NCBI GenBank assembly: GCA_964522045.1
Contig: CAZFSF010000005.1
Location: forward strand, 1 to 37,380
Length of the DNA stretch: 37,380 nucleotides
Reading direction: 5' to 3'
Source: Desulfacyla sp964522045
Lineage (GTDB): Bacteria; Desulfobacterota; DSM-4660; Desulfatiglandales; Desulfatiglandaceae
In this document: piece by piece, positions 15,066 through 24,136 of the stretch
Layout of the letters: every line of letters starts with the position of its first letter
Numbering within the stretch: position 1 is the first letter of the stretch
Program-made: the position numbers and the translations under genes
Notes under the pieces: generated by a model
Told to the model about the DNA's origin: nothing
Database searches by the model: none
What the model saw: the letters and a program-made list of their open reading frames with translations, nothing else

Positions 15066-16703
15066 ATGAGCCCACTGAACCCCGACGGAAATATCTTTGA
15101 AGCCTTTGCTTCGGCTGCCGCAAAAAACGGTAACAAAACGGCCATCATTTATCTGGGCACGCGTTTCACCTACAACACCCTCCTGCGCCTGGCCGAGAAT
15201 TTTGCCGGCTCATTAAAAACAGCCGGCGTGGTGGAAGGGGAGCGGATAATTCTCTATGTGCCCAACAGCGTTCACTGGGTGGTGGCCTGGCTGGGCATAC
15301 AACGGGCCGGGGCCGTCGTGGTGCCCATCACGCCCATCTATACCAAACATGATCTGATCTATATCGCCAATGACAGCGGCGCGAAACACATCGTCTGTTC
15401 CGATACGAATTTTGGCTATGTGAAACAGGCCATCCCCGAGACCGATCTCAAAAAGGCGATTGCCACCAAGTTGACAGACCTTTTGCCCTGGTGGAAAAAG
15501 CTCTTTGGCTGGACCTTTGACCGGGTGCCCAAGGGAAAGGTGTCACGGGAAGATGACACCCTCTGGTTCAGGGACATGGTCAAAGGCAACGCCAAGACCT
15601 TGCAGCCCCTGACCCAGCGGGGAAAAGACACGGCGGAGATTATCTACACCGGCGGCACCACCAAATTCCCCAAGGGGGTACCCATCTCCCACGGATTGTA
15701 CCTGGAGTCGGCGGAGGAGCAGATTTCTATCTGCGATCCCCTGTTTGAACCTAAGGAAAATGTGGTTTTGGGGATCGCGCCGCTTTTCCATATTCTGGGG
15801 CAGACCTGCGCGCTCAGCACGCTGCTGGTGGGAGGGGCCATTGTACCCATGCCAAAAGTCAACCTGGATGCCGTTTTTGATGCGATCCATCGGCTCAAGG
15901 CTAAAACACTGATCGGGGTCCCCACCCTCTACAGAATGATCCTGGATCATGATCGCATCGATTTTTATGATCTTTCTTCTCTAAGCTACGCTTTTAACGG
16001 GGGCGACGTGTTGCCGGAGGAGATCAGCAACAGATGGCGCAAAAAATTTGATCGGCCCATCTATCAGGGGTATGGCGCCACCGAGACCTGTGGCGGGGTC
16101 ACCATGTGCCTTACCGACGAGGACAATCCTCCCAAGAGCATTGGCAGGGTGTTGCCCAGCAAAACCGTCAAACTGGTGGATCCTGCTACCCTGGAACCCG
16201 TGGCCCCGGGCGAGCAGGGAGAGGCCCTGGTCCATTCGGACCGCATGGTCAGCGCCTACTGGAACAAACCGGAAGAAACCCAGGAAGCCTTTGTGGAAAT
16301 CGATGGTCTCCTCTATTACCGGACAGCAGACGTATTGACCATGGATGAGAAAGGCCAGTACTATTTCGTGGACCGCACCGTGGACACCATCAAACACAAG
16401 GGGTATCGGGTGTCGTCTTCGGAGATCGAAGGGGTGTTGCAGGAAAACCAGGCCGTCATCGGCGCCTGCGTGGTGGGCATCCCCGACGAGAAGGTGGGAG
16501 AGCGCATCAAGGCCTTCGTGGTGCTCAAGGAAGATGTGAAAGGGATCACCGGGTACGACCTCATCAAGTGGTGCCGCAAGCGGCTGGCCGCCTACAAGGT
16601 TCCCCAGTACATCGAATTCCGAGATATGCTCCCCAAATCGAAGGTCGGAAAGCTTTTGAGACGTGAGATCAGGAGTGAGGAAGAGCGTAGGGCGGAAGGG
16701 TGA
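15066..16703 (+). CDS. AMP-dependent acyl-CoA synthetase/ligase (cluster A)
   Basis: A 545-residue ANL-superfamily enzyme that adenylates a carboxylic acid and transfers it to CoA. The ATP loop is IIYTGGTTKFPKG (about 196-208); the family usually has SGTTG, so this form varies at two positions. GYGATETCGG near 338 is the A5-type motif. The A7 motif reads YYRTADVLTMDEKG with Ala where TGD is usual but Asp kept. KHKGYRVSSSEIE is the hinge region, and KSKVGKLLRRE near the C-terminus supplies the catalytic Lys. It is translationally close to livF, so it probably activates what the transporter imports. It may prefer medium- or long-chain or aryl acids; the sequence alone does not decide. Confidence 0.92.
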   Translation: MSPLNPDGNIFEAFASAAAKNGNKTAIIYLGTRFTYNTLLRLAENFAGSLKTAGVVEGERIILYVPNSVHWVVAWLGIQRAGAVVVPITPIYTKHDLIYIANDSGAKHIVCSDTNFGYVKQAIPETDLKKAIATKLTDLLPWWKKLFGWTFDRVPKGKVSREDDTLWFRDMVKGNAKTLQPLTQRGKDTAEIIYTGGTTKFPKGVPISHGLYLESAEEQISICDPLFEPKENVVLGIAPLFHILGQTCALSTLLVGGAIVPMPKVNLDAVFDAIHRLKAKTLIGVPTLYRMILDHDRIDFYDLSSLSYAFNGGDVLPEEISNRWRKKFDRPIYQGYGATETCGGVTMCLTDEDNPPKSIGRVLPSKTVKLVDPATLEPVAPGEQGEALVHSDRMVSAYWNKPEETQEAFVEIDGLLYYRTADVLTMDEKGQYYFVDRTVDTIKHKGYRVSSSEIEGVLQENQAVIGACVVGIPDEKVGERIKAFVVLKEDVKGITGYDLIKWCRKRLAAYKVPQYIEFRDMLPKSKVGKLLRREIRSEEERRAEG

Positions 16704-16713
16704 TCTGGGTAAG

Positions 16714-17517
16714 TTATGTCAACCACCTTTTTCTTCTTTTATAGTGTTTAACATCCCGATAACTTTTCTTTTTACCCACTTCGGTAAGTCCAAGATAGAA
16801 TTCCCTTACGTCGGCATTTTCCTTTAGTTTTTCCACCGAGTCATCCAGGACGATCCTACCGTTTTCCATCACATACCCGTGACTTGCGATGGAGAGGGCC
16901 AGACGGGCGTTCTGTTCCACTAAGAGGATGCTGACCCCTTCCTCCTTGTTGATCCGCTGAATGATCTTGAATATCTCCCCGACCAAAAGAGGAGAAAGAC
17001 CCATGGAAGGTTCATCTAAGAGCATCAATGTGGGTGTGGACATGAGGCCCCGGCCAATAACCAGCATCTGTTGCTCACCCCCGCTGATATAACCGGCCAA
17101 GACATTTTTCCGGGCCTTGAGCCTTGGGAAATAATCATAGACCATCCGCATCCCCTCTTTCATCCGGGCCCTCCTCTTGTTCGTATGACCGCCTGCTATG
17201 ATGTTTTCGTCCACGGTCAGGTCTTCAAATACCCTTCGGCCCTCCATGACCTGAAATATGCCCATGCGGACGATTTGCTCGGGATACTTTCTGTCTACCC
17301 GTTGGGCTTTAAAGGTGATAGACCCATCAGTAACCTCTCCATCTTCGGATTTCAGCAATCCTGAAATTGCTTTGAGGGTGGTTGTTTTCCCTGCCCCGTT
17401 GTTGCCAAGGACCGTGACAATCTGACCTTCGTTAACCTGAAGGGACATCCCCTTCAGCACAAGGACTACATTGTGATATATGACTTCTATGTTATTTACG
17501 GCTAACAGCGGTTCCAT
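16714..17517 (-). CDS. livF: Liv-type ABC ATP-binding protein LivF (cluster B)
   Basis: A 267-residue ATPase. Walker A is GNNGAGKTT (about 37-45), the signature SGGEQQML, Walker B LMLLDEPSMGLSP, then ILLVEQNA. A basic C-terminal tail (KKKSYRDVKHYKRRKRW) extends past the usual LivF end by about 20 residues. The gene ends 10 bp from the end of the cluster A ligase on the other strand and starts 11 bp after livG, so it is the last gene of the minus-strand operon. Confidence 0.93.
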   Translation of the reverse strand: MEPLLAVNNIEVIYHNVVLVLKGMSLQVNEGQIVTVLGNNGAGKTTTLKAISGLLKSEDGEVTDGSITFKAQRVDRKYPEQIVRMGIFQVMEGRRVFEDLTVDENIIAGGHTNKRRARMKEGMRMVYDYFPRLKARKNVLAGYISGGEQQMLVIGRGLMSTPTLMLLDEPSMGLSPLLVGEIFKIIQRINKEEGVSILLVEQNARLALSIASHGYVMENGRIVLDDSVEKLKENADVREFYLGLTEVGKKKSYRDVKHYKRRKRWLT

Positions 17518-17528
17518 TTAGAGTTCTC

Positions 17529-18335
17529 TTACGCCCCCAACCGGGAGTAGGTGATGTCTTCTTCACCTAAGTAGGCCTTGATGACATTCTCGTTATGTCT
17601 TATCTCCTGCGGTTCCCCCTCTGCGATCTTCTGGCCGAAATCGAGTACACAGATCCGGTCTGATATGTCCATTACCACCCCCATGTCATGCTCGATCAGA
17701 ATAATGGTTGTCTCCCATTCTTCATTGATATCCAAGATAAAACGGGCAATGTCTTCGGTCTCTTCAAGGTTCATCCCTGTGGCAGGTTCATCCAAGAGGA
17801 GCACTCTCGGTTTCATGGCCAGGGCACGGGCCAGTTCCACACGCTTCTGGAGTCCGTAAGGGAGGGCATGAACGACCTGTTTCCTGATATGTTCTATTTC
17901 GAGCAGGTCTATGATCTTTTCTTCTATCTCTTTGCGGAGGCGGATCTCTTCGGCGCGCGACTTGCCATAATAGATTCCGCCGGAAAAGAATCCTGATTTC
18001 AGATGCACGTGCGCGCCCAACTTTATATTGTCCAAGACGGTCATATGGGCAAAGAGTTCAACGTTTTGAAACGTGCGTGCGATGCCCAAGCCTGCAATTT
18101 TATGCGGCTTCATTTCTGAGATATCCCGGCCTTCAAATATGACCTGCCCCTTTTCGGGATGGTAAAATCGATTGATACAGTTCAGCAGGCAGGTTTTTCC
18201 CGCCCCGTTGGGACCGATAATAGAAAATATCTCCCCCTTTCTGACCCCGGTGGTGACGCCGTTCAGGGCCATGAGACCCCCGAAACTGAGGTGGATATCT
18301 TTGACTTGAAGCTGGTATTCCGCCATGCTTTCCAT
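17529..18335 (-). CDS. livG: Liv-type ABC ATP-binding protein LivG (cluster B)
   Basis: A 268-residue ATPase. Walker A is GPNGAGKT, with LPYGLQKRVELARAL as signature, LLLLDEPATGMN as Walker B and IILIEHDMG as H-loop, all canonical for LivG. A 15-residue charged insertion (GIYYGKSRAEEIRLR) near residue 120 is common in the group. Two ATGs (18335 and 18326) are possible; neither has a good ribosome binding site, and a GTTCGATGTT repeat lies directly upstream. It follows the acyl-CoA synthetase by 46-55 bp. Confidence 0.93.
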   Translation of the reverse strand: MESMAEYQLQVKDIHLSFGGLMALNGVTTGVRKGEIFSIIGPNGAGKTCLLNCINRFYHPEKGQVIFEGRDISEMKPHKIAGLGIARTFQNVELFAHMTVLDNIKLGAHVHLKSGFFSGGIYYGKSRAEEIRLRKEIEEKIIDLLEIEHIRKQVVHALPYGLQKRVELARALAMKPRVLLLDEPATGMNLEETEDIARFILDINEEWETTIILIEHDMGVVMDISDRICVLDFGQKIAEGEPQEIRHNENVIKAYLGEEDITYSRLGA

Positions 18336-18374
18336 TCAAAATTCGATGTTGAACGTTCGATGTTCGATGTTCAT
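18333..18374 (+). repeat. GTTCGATGTT repeat at the livG (cluster B) start
   Basis: The plus strand reads ATTCAAAATTCGATGTTGAA then CGTTCGATGTTCGATGTTCATC, a tandem-like run of degenerate 9-mers. The right half matches 11615-11638 almost exactly. It fills the gap between the acyl-CoA synthetase stop and the livG start codon. Confidence 0.65.
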
Positions 18375-18381
18375 CTTTCCC

Positions 18382-20286
18382 TTACTCCACGGATTCAACC
18401 TCTTTTACCCTGACGGTGGTTTTCATGCGGAAGCCTTTTCCATCCTGATAGCGTATATCCGCTTCAATCCGCAGCTCTTCTTCCTCGCCATACAGGGCTT
18501 CGATCAGTTCTTTGTACCGCTCGGCAACGAATTTTCTCCTTACCTTTCTCGTCCTTGTCAGCTCGTCATCATCCGCGTCAAGTTCTTTGTAGAGGAGGAC
18601 AAACTTTCTTACCTTGGCCACTTTCGGCAATGACTCATTGGTCTTCGCTATTTCTCCGGCAATCAGATTATAGGTCTCTTCCTTCTGGGAAATATCCGTA
18701 AAGGTCGTATATGGGATCTGGTTGTTTTCCGCCCACTTTCCGACGTTGGGCATGTCTATGGCGATCATGGCCGTGATAAAGGGTCGCTCCTGGCCGATGA
18801 CCACCGCATCCAAGATGTAAGGGCTGAATCTCAGTTTGTTTTCTATGAGCTGTGGGGAAAACTTACTCCCATCAATCAGCTTCATCACGTCGGACATACG
18901 ATCAATAATAATGATATGCCCATCATCTTCAATAAGGGCTGCGTCTCCCGAATGAAACCAGCCATCTCTGAGGGCCTCTGCCGTGGCCTCGGGGTCTTTG
19001 TAATAACCTTTAAATATGGTATCTCCCCTGGACAGGAGTTCCCCTGAATCGGATACCTTGAATTCAACCCCGGGCAGGGGTTTGCCAACAGTATCAAGGC
19101 GTATGTCATCGGTCCGGTGAATGATGGAGGCAGCGGTCTGCTCGGTCATTCCATAGGCCTGCTTGATATTGACGCCCAAGGCCTGAAACATATTAAATAT
19201 CTCCGGTCCCAATGGGGCGCCACCCGTGTACACGTGACGCAAGCTGGAAAGACCAAGATAATTTTTTAGGGCTCGAAAGAGAAATATATAGCCGAGCCAG
19301 TTCAGGATTCGCCACCCCATGGGCGCGCGCTTTTTTTTCAAGTTAAAATCGGCCATCCTGTATCCCACCGGTTGGAATATATTGTAAATTAACCTCTTAA
19401 TCCAGACCGCGTCCTGGATTTTCACCTGAATATCCGAGCACATCCTCTCCCATATGCGGGGAGGCGCTAACATGATATGGGGGCCGATCTCCCGGATATT
19501 TTCCTGGACCGTTTCCACTTTTTCAGGAAAATTCACCGTAAAGGCCTTATACAGGGACCAGTATACGCCGAATTCCTGTTCGCCGATCCAGGGAAAGGGG
19601 AGGAAAGAGATATACTCGAAACTGTCTTCGGCGGCATCAACGTCGTCCTGGGCCTTGGCTACGGAGTACATGTTCTTTTGGGTAATCATGCTCCCTTTTG
19701 GAAGCCCGGTGGTCCCGGATGTGTAGTTGATCATGCCTACGTCGTCGGGGGTCACCTTGCGCCACATCTCCTCAAAGAGATGGGGTTCTTTTTCATTTAA
19801 TTCACGGCCCTGTTTCTGTACGTCTTTGAAGTACAAAAGTATTGGATCATCATAGCGTCTCATCCCCTTGGGATCATCTATGATCACCTTCTGAACAAGG
19901 GGGCATTTTTCTTTGATATCCAGCACCTTGTCGGCCTGCTCCTGGTCACCGGCCACGACAAAGACGGAGTCAGAATGGTTGATGATATATTCAACCTGAT
20001 CCAGATGGCTGTCCGGGTATATCCCCACAATGGTCCCGCCTAAGGATTGAACGGCTAATTCCGAGTACAATCCTTCGGGTCGGTTGTCCCCGGCATAGGC
20101 AAGCTTGTCGCCCCGCTTGAAGCCGAGGAGGTGAAGGCCGAGTGCAAAATCACGCACATTTTCGTAATAACCCTTCCATGTGACCGATTGCCAGATTCCG
20201 AATTCCTTTTCCCGGATGGCCACCCGCGTATCGCCATACTTTTCGGCATGTTTATGTAACAGGGCTGGAAGCGTTAGTATTTCCAT
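18382..20286 (-). CDS. Long-chain-type acyl-CoA synthetase (AMP-forming, cluster B)
   Basis: A 634-residue ANL enzyme of the FAA1/FadD15-like type (600-650 aa), longer than the cluster A ligase. It begins with the typical TLPALLHKHAEKYGD. NYTSGTTGLPKGSM is the ATP loop (near 192-205), PRIWERM near 285 is typical of this subgroup, QAYGMTEQT is the A5 motif, WFHSGDAALIEDDGH the A7 motif and DGSKFSPQLIENKLR the C-terminal hinge. The tail (TRKVRRKFVAERYKELIEAL) resembles this subgroup. The start at 20286 fits the family; an ATG at 20301 is also possible but has AAGG touching it. Position between transporter genes suggests it activates the imported acid. Substrate chain length is not certain. Confidence 0.93.
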   Translation of the reverse strand: MEILTLPALLHKHAEKYGDTRVAIREKEFGIWQSVTWKGYYENVRDFALGLHLLGFKRGDKLAYAGDNRPEGLYSELAVQSLGGTIVGIYPDSHLDQVEYIINHSDSVFVVAGDQEQADKVLDIKEKCPLVQKVIIDDPKGMRRYDDPILLYFKDVQKQGRELNEKEPHLFEEMWRKVTPDDVGMINYTSGTTGLPKGSMITQKNMYSVAKAQDDVDAAEDSFEYISFLPFPWIGEQEFGVYWSLYKAFTVNFPEKVETVQENIREIGPHIMLAPPRIWERMCSDIQVKIQDAVWIKRLIYNIFQPVGYRMADFNLKKKRAPMGWRILNWLGYIFLFRALKNYLGLSSLRHVYTGGAPLGPEIFNMFQALGVNIKQAYGMTEQTAASIIHRTDDIRLDTVGKPLPGVEFKVSDSGELLSRGDTIFKGYYKDPEATAEALRDGWFHSGDAALIEDDGHIIIIDRMSDVMKLIDGSKFSPQLIENKLRFSPYILDAVVIGQERPFITAMIAIDMPNVGKWAENNQIPYTTFTDISQKEETYNLIAGEIAKTNESLPKVAKVRKFVLLYKELDADDDELTRTRKVRRKFVAERYKELIEALYGEEEELRIEADIRYQDGKGFRMKTTVRVKEVESVE

Positions 20287-20327
20287 AAGAGAGATCGGCA
20301 TCCTTCATGACAAATCAAAAGTAATTT

Positions 20328-20346
20328 ATCCCGCGACACGCGGGAT
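20328..20346. repeat. GC hairpin ATCCCGCG-ACA-CGCGGGAT
   Basis: A perfect 8-bp inverted repeat with a 3-nt loop and no T run. It resembles the hairpin at 9606-9621 (shared CCCGCG/CGCGGG arms), so it looks like a small REP-type element rather than a terminator. Confidence 0.6.
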
Positions 20347-20540
20347 TGATTTTGTATTTTGGCAGAGAAATTTGAAACTTGAAATTGGGAAAAACAGTAG
20401 AATGTAGAACCCTTATCTAATTTCGAATTTCCAGTTTCGGCATCCGTTGTTCAATTCGAGAATACACCCCATTTCTAAAGAAAGTGTAAACTTGTTAATG
20501 AAGGATGCTGAGAGATCTCATTCAAGCGAAAGCCGTTCAA

Positions 20541-20666
20541 GGGTTCAAAGGTTCAGACCCGCCTGCCTCGCGTTGCGAAACATTGCGGGCAGGGGTTCAA
20601 GGTTAGGTTCTTGTCCCCAACCCTGAATCCCGCTTTCAGAGGGAAACCCTGAACCTGTGAACGCTT
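20541..20666. repeat. GGTTCAAAGGTTC inverted element, copy 1
   Basis: GGGTTCAAAGGTTC (20541-20554) and GGGTTCAAGGTTAGGTTC (20593-20610) are followed by inverted words AACCCTGAATCCC and AAACCCTGAACCTGTGAACG near 20620-20663. The same words in the same order occur around 34300-34339 and 34494-34512. Confidence 0.6.
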
Positions 20667-20670
20667 ACTA

Positions 20671-21846
20671 TTAATTCAAAGAAATCCAGTCTGAGACAGG
20701 ATCAAATTTCAGGGTTTTTGGATTACCCCGAACAACCCTTCCAACGGGGATGCTGTTGTTTTTACTGATCGTAACCGGGGGCATGAGACCTCCCACATCA
20801 AAATTCTTGATCGATCGAAGGGCCTTGGCCAAGCTCTCTCCGGTAATGGACCCTGCCTTGTCTGCCCGCTTGAAGGCCTCTATAAAAAGGGTTGTGCCCA
20901 TAAAAACCTGCATATATGCCTGGGAGCGATACTCGGCATATTTGGGGTGATGTTTTTTGGTCCACGCCCTGATCTTCTTTATCATGGGATACTGGTCCTG
21001 ATAATAGTAGGAATAGCAGGTTACACCCATATACTCATTCGCCAAGCCCTTTAACTGATTTAACAGGTGCTTCTCGGTCGACCAGAACGTGCCCATGAAC
21101 TTACACTTGAGCCCATAGTCCTTGGATTGTTTGATTACCGTCTGAATCGGTGTAACCACATATCCATGAAAGATACAGTATTCCACCTTTTTGCGCTTCA
21201 TATCAAGTATCTGGGTGGATACATCCACAGCACCTACTTTTGTGATCTCTTCAGCCACCAAGTTCAGACCCATCTTCTTGCACAACTCACGGCCGGCAGG
21301 AATAGGCTCTCGTCCAAATTCGGTGTCACTATAGAAAAAAGCGATATTGGCCCCCGGTTTTTCCTTGGCGATATACTTCAAAAGGATCCCGAACATTTCG
21401 GCATATGTCGGCCCGGGAATAAACATATAAGGGTTTTTTTTCGGATCAGCCGCAATTTCGGCAAATGTATAGGCGGAGTAAAGGACCTTGTAACGGGCGT
21501 TGATCTCCGGCGCAAGGGCCTTGGTCATCCCGGTGCTCTGTCCCCACATCGCCTGTGGTTTATGCTGGGCATACAGACGTTTAAAGGCGGCGATACCCGC
21601 ATCATTCTTGTATTCACCGTCGGCCCAGTAGTATTTTATCTTTTTTCCGTTAATGCCCCCGGCCTCATTGGCCATTGCCACGGCATCTTCCATGGCATCA
21701 GCCCCATGAATACCGGCAAAGGCAAAGCGTCCTGTAAAAGGATGCACTGCACATATGGTCGGGTCCTCTTCGGCCATTGCCTTGCTCACGCTGAACAATC
21801 CGATGCACAAAACCAAACTAAGAACAAATATAATCGTCTTTTTCAT
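20671..21846 (-). CDS. Liv-type ABC transporter substrate-binding protein (cluster B)
   Basis: A 391-residue periplasmic binding protein (Peripla_BP_6). Signal peptide residues 1-25 end SKAMA. The family pattern follows: HPFTGRFAFAGIHGADAMEDAVAMANEAGGINGKKI at about 34-69, a first lobe with AMWGQSTGMTKALAPE, then GANIAFFYSDTEFGREPIPAGRE, and the second-lobe TKVGAVDVSTQILDMKRKKVEY. It is clearly distinct from the cluster A binding protein, so the two systems are likely to differ in ligand. ATG 21846 has AAAGGGGGAG 7 nt before it and is preferred over 21867. It is unusual in sitting between livM and the acyl-CoA synthetase rather than first. Confidence 0.92.
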   Translation of the reverse strand: MKKTIIFVLSLVLCIGLFSVSKAMAEEDPTICAVHPFTGRFAFAGIHGADAMEDAVAMANEAGGINGKKIKYYWADGEYKNDAGIAAFKRLYAQHKPQAMWGQSTGMTKALAPEINARYKVLYSAYTFAEIAADPKKNPYMFIPGPTYAEMFGILLKYIAKEKPGANIAFFYSDTEFGREPIPAGRELCKKMGLNLVAEEITKVGAVDVSTQILDMKRKKVEYCIFHGYVVTPIQTVIKQSKDYGLKCKFMGTFWSTEKHLLNQLKGLANEYMGVTCYSYYYQDQYPMIKKIRAWTKKHHPKYAEYRSQAYMQVFMGTTLFIEAFKRADKAGSITGESLAKALRSIKNFDVGGLMPPVTISKNNSIPVGRVVRGNPKTLKFDPVSDWISLN

Positions 21847-21928
21847 AACAACTCCCCCTTTACTCAATTAGATGGTTGATTATCCTGATTCTGAAAGAGA
21901 CGTCCATTCACCTCCTTTCATTTATTTC

Positions 21929-22972
21929 TTAATACGAAAACGGCCAGAGCCTGAAAAAATTCTTGATCCTGTTCCAGATCTCTGCAAGACCACGGGGCTC
22001 AAAAACAAGAAAAAGGACGATGAGCAGGCCGAAAATAACCTCTTTCATGGGAACAAAGATCTCTTCATGCCCGGGGGCGTACGCCTTAACGACTTCTGAC
22101 AGGTGGTTAAGGAGTTCAGGTGTCAGGGTTATAAATATGGCGCCAAAGATAGAACCCAAGGTGCTCCCCAACCCCCCAACGATAATCATGGCGAGATACT
22201 GGATGCTGAGAATGAACGGGAAATGGTCCGGGGTAACGACTTTTAGAAAGGTGACCCACAATGCCCCGGCAACTCCGGCATAAAAAGAGCTTATCGCAAA
22301 GGCGCTGAGTTTATATCGAAACAGGTTGATCCCTATGATCTCGGCAGAAAGATCCCGGTCCCGGATCGCCACAAATGCCCTTCCCATGCGGGAACGCACC
22401 AAGTTTCTCGCATAGCCCACGCCAAGGACAACAAAAAACAGTGTTATCCAGTAAAACTCTTTTTCAGTAACAAATTGAAGGCTGCCTATGCTGGGGGCCG
22501 GGATATTGATCCCGGTAATGCCCTTAGTCAAGGATTCCCAGTGGATAAAGACAAATTCAAAGATAAACTGGGCCGCCAGAGTAGCAATACAAAGGTAAAG
22601 ACCCTTTACCCGGAGAGATGGTATGCCGATAATCATGCCTGCGAATGCCGCAATTAGACCGGCAAAGGGGATGGACAACCAGAAAGAAAATCCCAGACGG
22701 GTGACAAGGATGGCCGAGGTATAGGCCCCCACACCCACAAAAGCGGCATGACCAAGAGAAATCTGTCCGGTAAATCCAGTCAGGAGATTAAGGCCAACGG
22801 CCGCTATGATGGCAAAACCGATCATATTGGCCACATAAAGGAGATATGCACTGGCTACGAAGGGGAAAATGATCAGAAAAATAAAGAACAGTCCCAGACA
22901 GAATTTCACAAAGAGAGACTGAAAAATCTCTTCGTCCTTGATATAGGTCTCTTTAAAATCACCGCATCTCAT
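21929..22972 (-). CDS. livM: Liv-type ABC permease LivM (cluster B)
   Basis: A 347-residue inner-membrane permease with about ten hydrophobic segments. LivM hallmarks: AAVGLNLLTGFTGQISLGHAAFVGVGAY near 57-84, the coupling loop SRMGRAFVAIRDRDLSAEIIGINLFRYK at about 192-219, and IIVGGLGSTLGSIFGAIF near 267-284. The N-terminal 25 residues are charged and cytoplasmic. The ribosome binding site is weak. It lies 182 bp downstream of livH, with a 69-bp fold-back repeat in the gap, and 82 bp upstream of the binding-protein gene. Confidence 0.93.
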   Translation of the reverse strand: MRCGDFKETYIKDEEIFQSLFVKFCLGLFFIFLIIFPFVASAYLLYVANMIGFAIIAAVGLNLLTGFTGQISLGHAAFVGVGAYTSAILVTRLGFSFWLSIPFAGLIAAFAGMIIGIPSLRVKGLYLCIATLAAQFIFEFVFIHWESLTKGITGINIPAPSIGSLQFVTEKEFYWITLFFVVLGVGYARNLVRSRMGRAFVAIRDRDLSAEIIGINLFRYKLSAFAISSFYAGVAGALWVTFLKVVTPDHFPFILSIQYLAMIIVGGLGSTLGSIFGAIFITLTPELLNHLSEVVKAYAPGHEEIFVPMKEVIFGLLIVLFLVFEPRGLAEIWNRIKNFFRLWPFSY

Positions 22973-23042
22973 AGTATAAAACCGGTTCCATTGTTATGGG
23001 TCAGTGGCCATTACCAGTGCCTGAACGAAATAACTTCCCTAT

Positions 23043-23111
23043 TTCATAATCTTAATCATAATCGTAATCTTACTCAAAACGATTATGATTAAGATTACGA
23101 TTATGATTAAG
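23043..23111. repeat. 69-bp fold-back repeat (xxTAAT hexamers), copy 1
   Basis: The element has perfect 22-bp arms, 23051-23072 and 23090-23111 (CTTAATCATAATCGTAATCT plus TA, and its complement), around a 17-nt loop. The arms are made of degenerate 6-mers CTTAAT, CATAAT, CGTAAT. A second copy with about 90% identity over 69 bp lies at 34359-34427. It separates livH from livM in cluster B and has no T tract. Confidence 0.85.
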
Positions 23112-23154
23112 AACCCAAAAACAAATTTCAAATGTGGCAGTTCCTTCAATCCCC

Positions 23155-24039
23155 TCAGACCCTCTCAATCAGCTCTTTACCAAAAAGCCCATAGGGCCTC
23201 ACCATGAGAATGATTACTAATATAATAAAGGGGGCCATACCCTTGGCGCCCCCTCCTATGAGGGGATCAATATAAAGACCGGTTAAATTCTCCAAGATCC
23301 CGATAATAAAACCACCTAAGATAGCCCCTCCAATGCTGTCGAGGCCACCCAAAATAATAACGGCCAGTACCTTCAGACCAATATCTCCCATATATACGCT
23401 TATACCGCTGATGTTGCCGATAACAATCCCGCCTATAACAGAGGCCATGGCGCCGAAACACCAGGCCAAGGCAAATACCCATCTCACGCTGATGCCCATG
23501 GAAAGGGCAGCCTGCTGGTCGTTTGCCGTTGCCCGCATGGCAATACCGGTCCTGGAAAATTTAAAGATCAGGAGAAAAGTTACAGTTCCAATAATGGCAA
23601 ATATAAAGCCCCATAAGAGCCCCGAGGGGACCACGGCAAAGCCGAGGAGCAGGGGCTTTGATGGAAAGATCTCTGGAAAAGTCCGGAAAGAAGGGGTCCA
23701 TATCATGTACATGAGCCCTCTAAGGATTAGCCCCAGACCAATAGTAACCATTATTACCGAGATAATTGGTTCACCAATAAGGGGTCTTAAAATAAGTCGT
23801 TCGATTACAAAACCGAGGGCACACGCCATCAGAAGGGTAAGGATGAAGGCAAGATAGAAAGGGGCTTTCAATTGCAGCAGGGCCGTCAAACAAACAAAGG
23901 CGCCAAGGGTCATAAACTCACCCATGGCCAGATTAAGGACACTGGTGGCCTTATAAATAAGCACGAAACCAAGGGCAATCAATCCGTATACACCACCGGT
24001 CGCTAAGCCGGTAACAATAACCTGGATCAGGATATCCAT
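23155..24039 (-). CDS. livH: Liv-type ABC permease LivH (cluster B)
   Basis: A 294-residue inner-membrane permease. GVYGLIALGFVLIYKATSVLNLAMGEFMTLGAF near 17-49 is the LivH N-terminal signature, SRTGIAMRATANDQQAALSMGISVRWVF at about 160-187 is the coupling loop, and VIILGGLDSIGGAILGGFIIGILE is the conserved late segment. The start at 24039 matches the family N-terminus; an upstream ATG at 24099 adds 20 polar residues and is less likely. It follows the acyl-CoA dehydrogenase gene by 97 bp on the same strand. Confidence 0.93.
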   Translation of the reverse strand: MDILIQVIVTGLATGGVYGLIALGFVLIYKATSVLNLAMGEFMTLGAFVCLTALLQLKAPFYLAFILTLLMACALGFVIERLILRPLIGEPIISVIMVTIGLGLILRGLMYMIWTPSFRTFPEIFPSKPLLLGFAVVPSGLLWGFIFAIIGTVTFLLIFKFSRTGIAMRATANDQQAALSMGISVRWVFALAWCFGAMASVIGGIVIGNISGISVYMGDIGLKVLAVIILGGLDSIGGAILGGFIIGILENLTGLYIDPLIGGGAKGMAPFIILVIILMVRPYGLFGKELIERV

Positions 24040-24136
24040 ATGAGGTGGCCCCTTAGGTTCGTTTCTGGCAAAAATAGCATTCGTGAATTGTTGTGTCAAT
24101 AACTTAGGGGATCAAACAGAGAATCCCCAGCGCCCT

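Larger units (their letters stand above)
20287..20670. other. Repeat-filled gap between binding protein and acyl-CoA synthetase
   Basis: 384 bp without a gene inside cluster B. It holds a GC hairpin (20328-20346) and an inverted GGTTCAAAGGTTC element (20541-20666). No clear promoter or T-tailed terminator is visible. Confidence 0.55.

Noticed and set aside
15543..15950. 135-codon minus-strand frame opposite the cluster A ligase
   Set aside because: Antisense to conserved ANL motifs, without a ribosome binding site or recognisable domain.
23043..23111. Hexamer-rich fold-back repeat read as a CRISPR array or terminator
   Set aside because: There are no unique spacers between equal repeats, and no T tract follows the stem on either strand.
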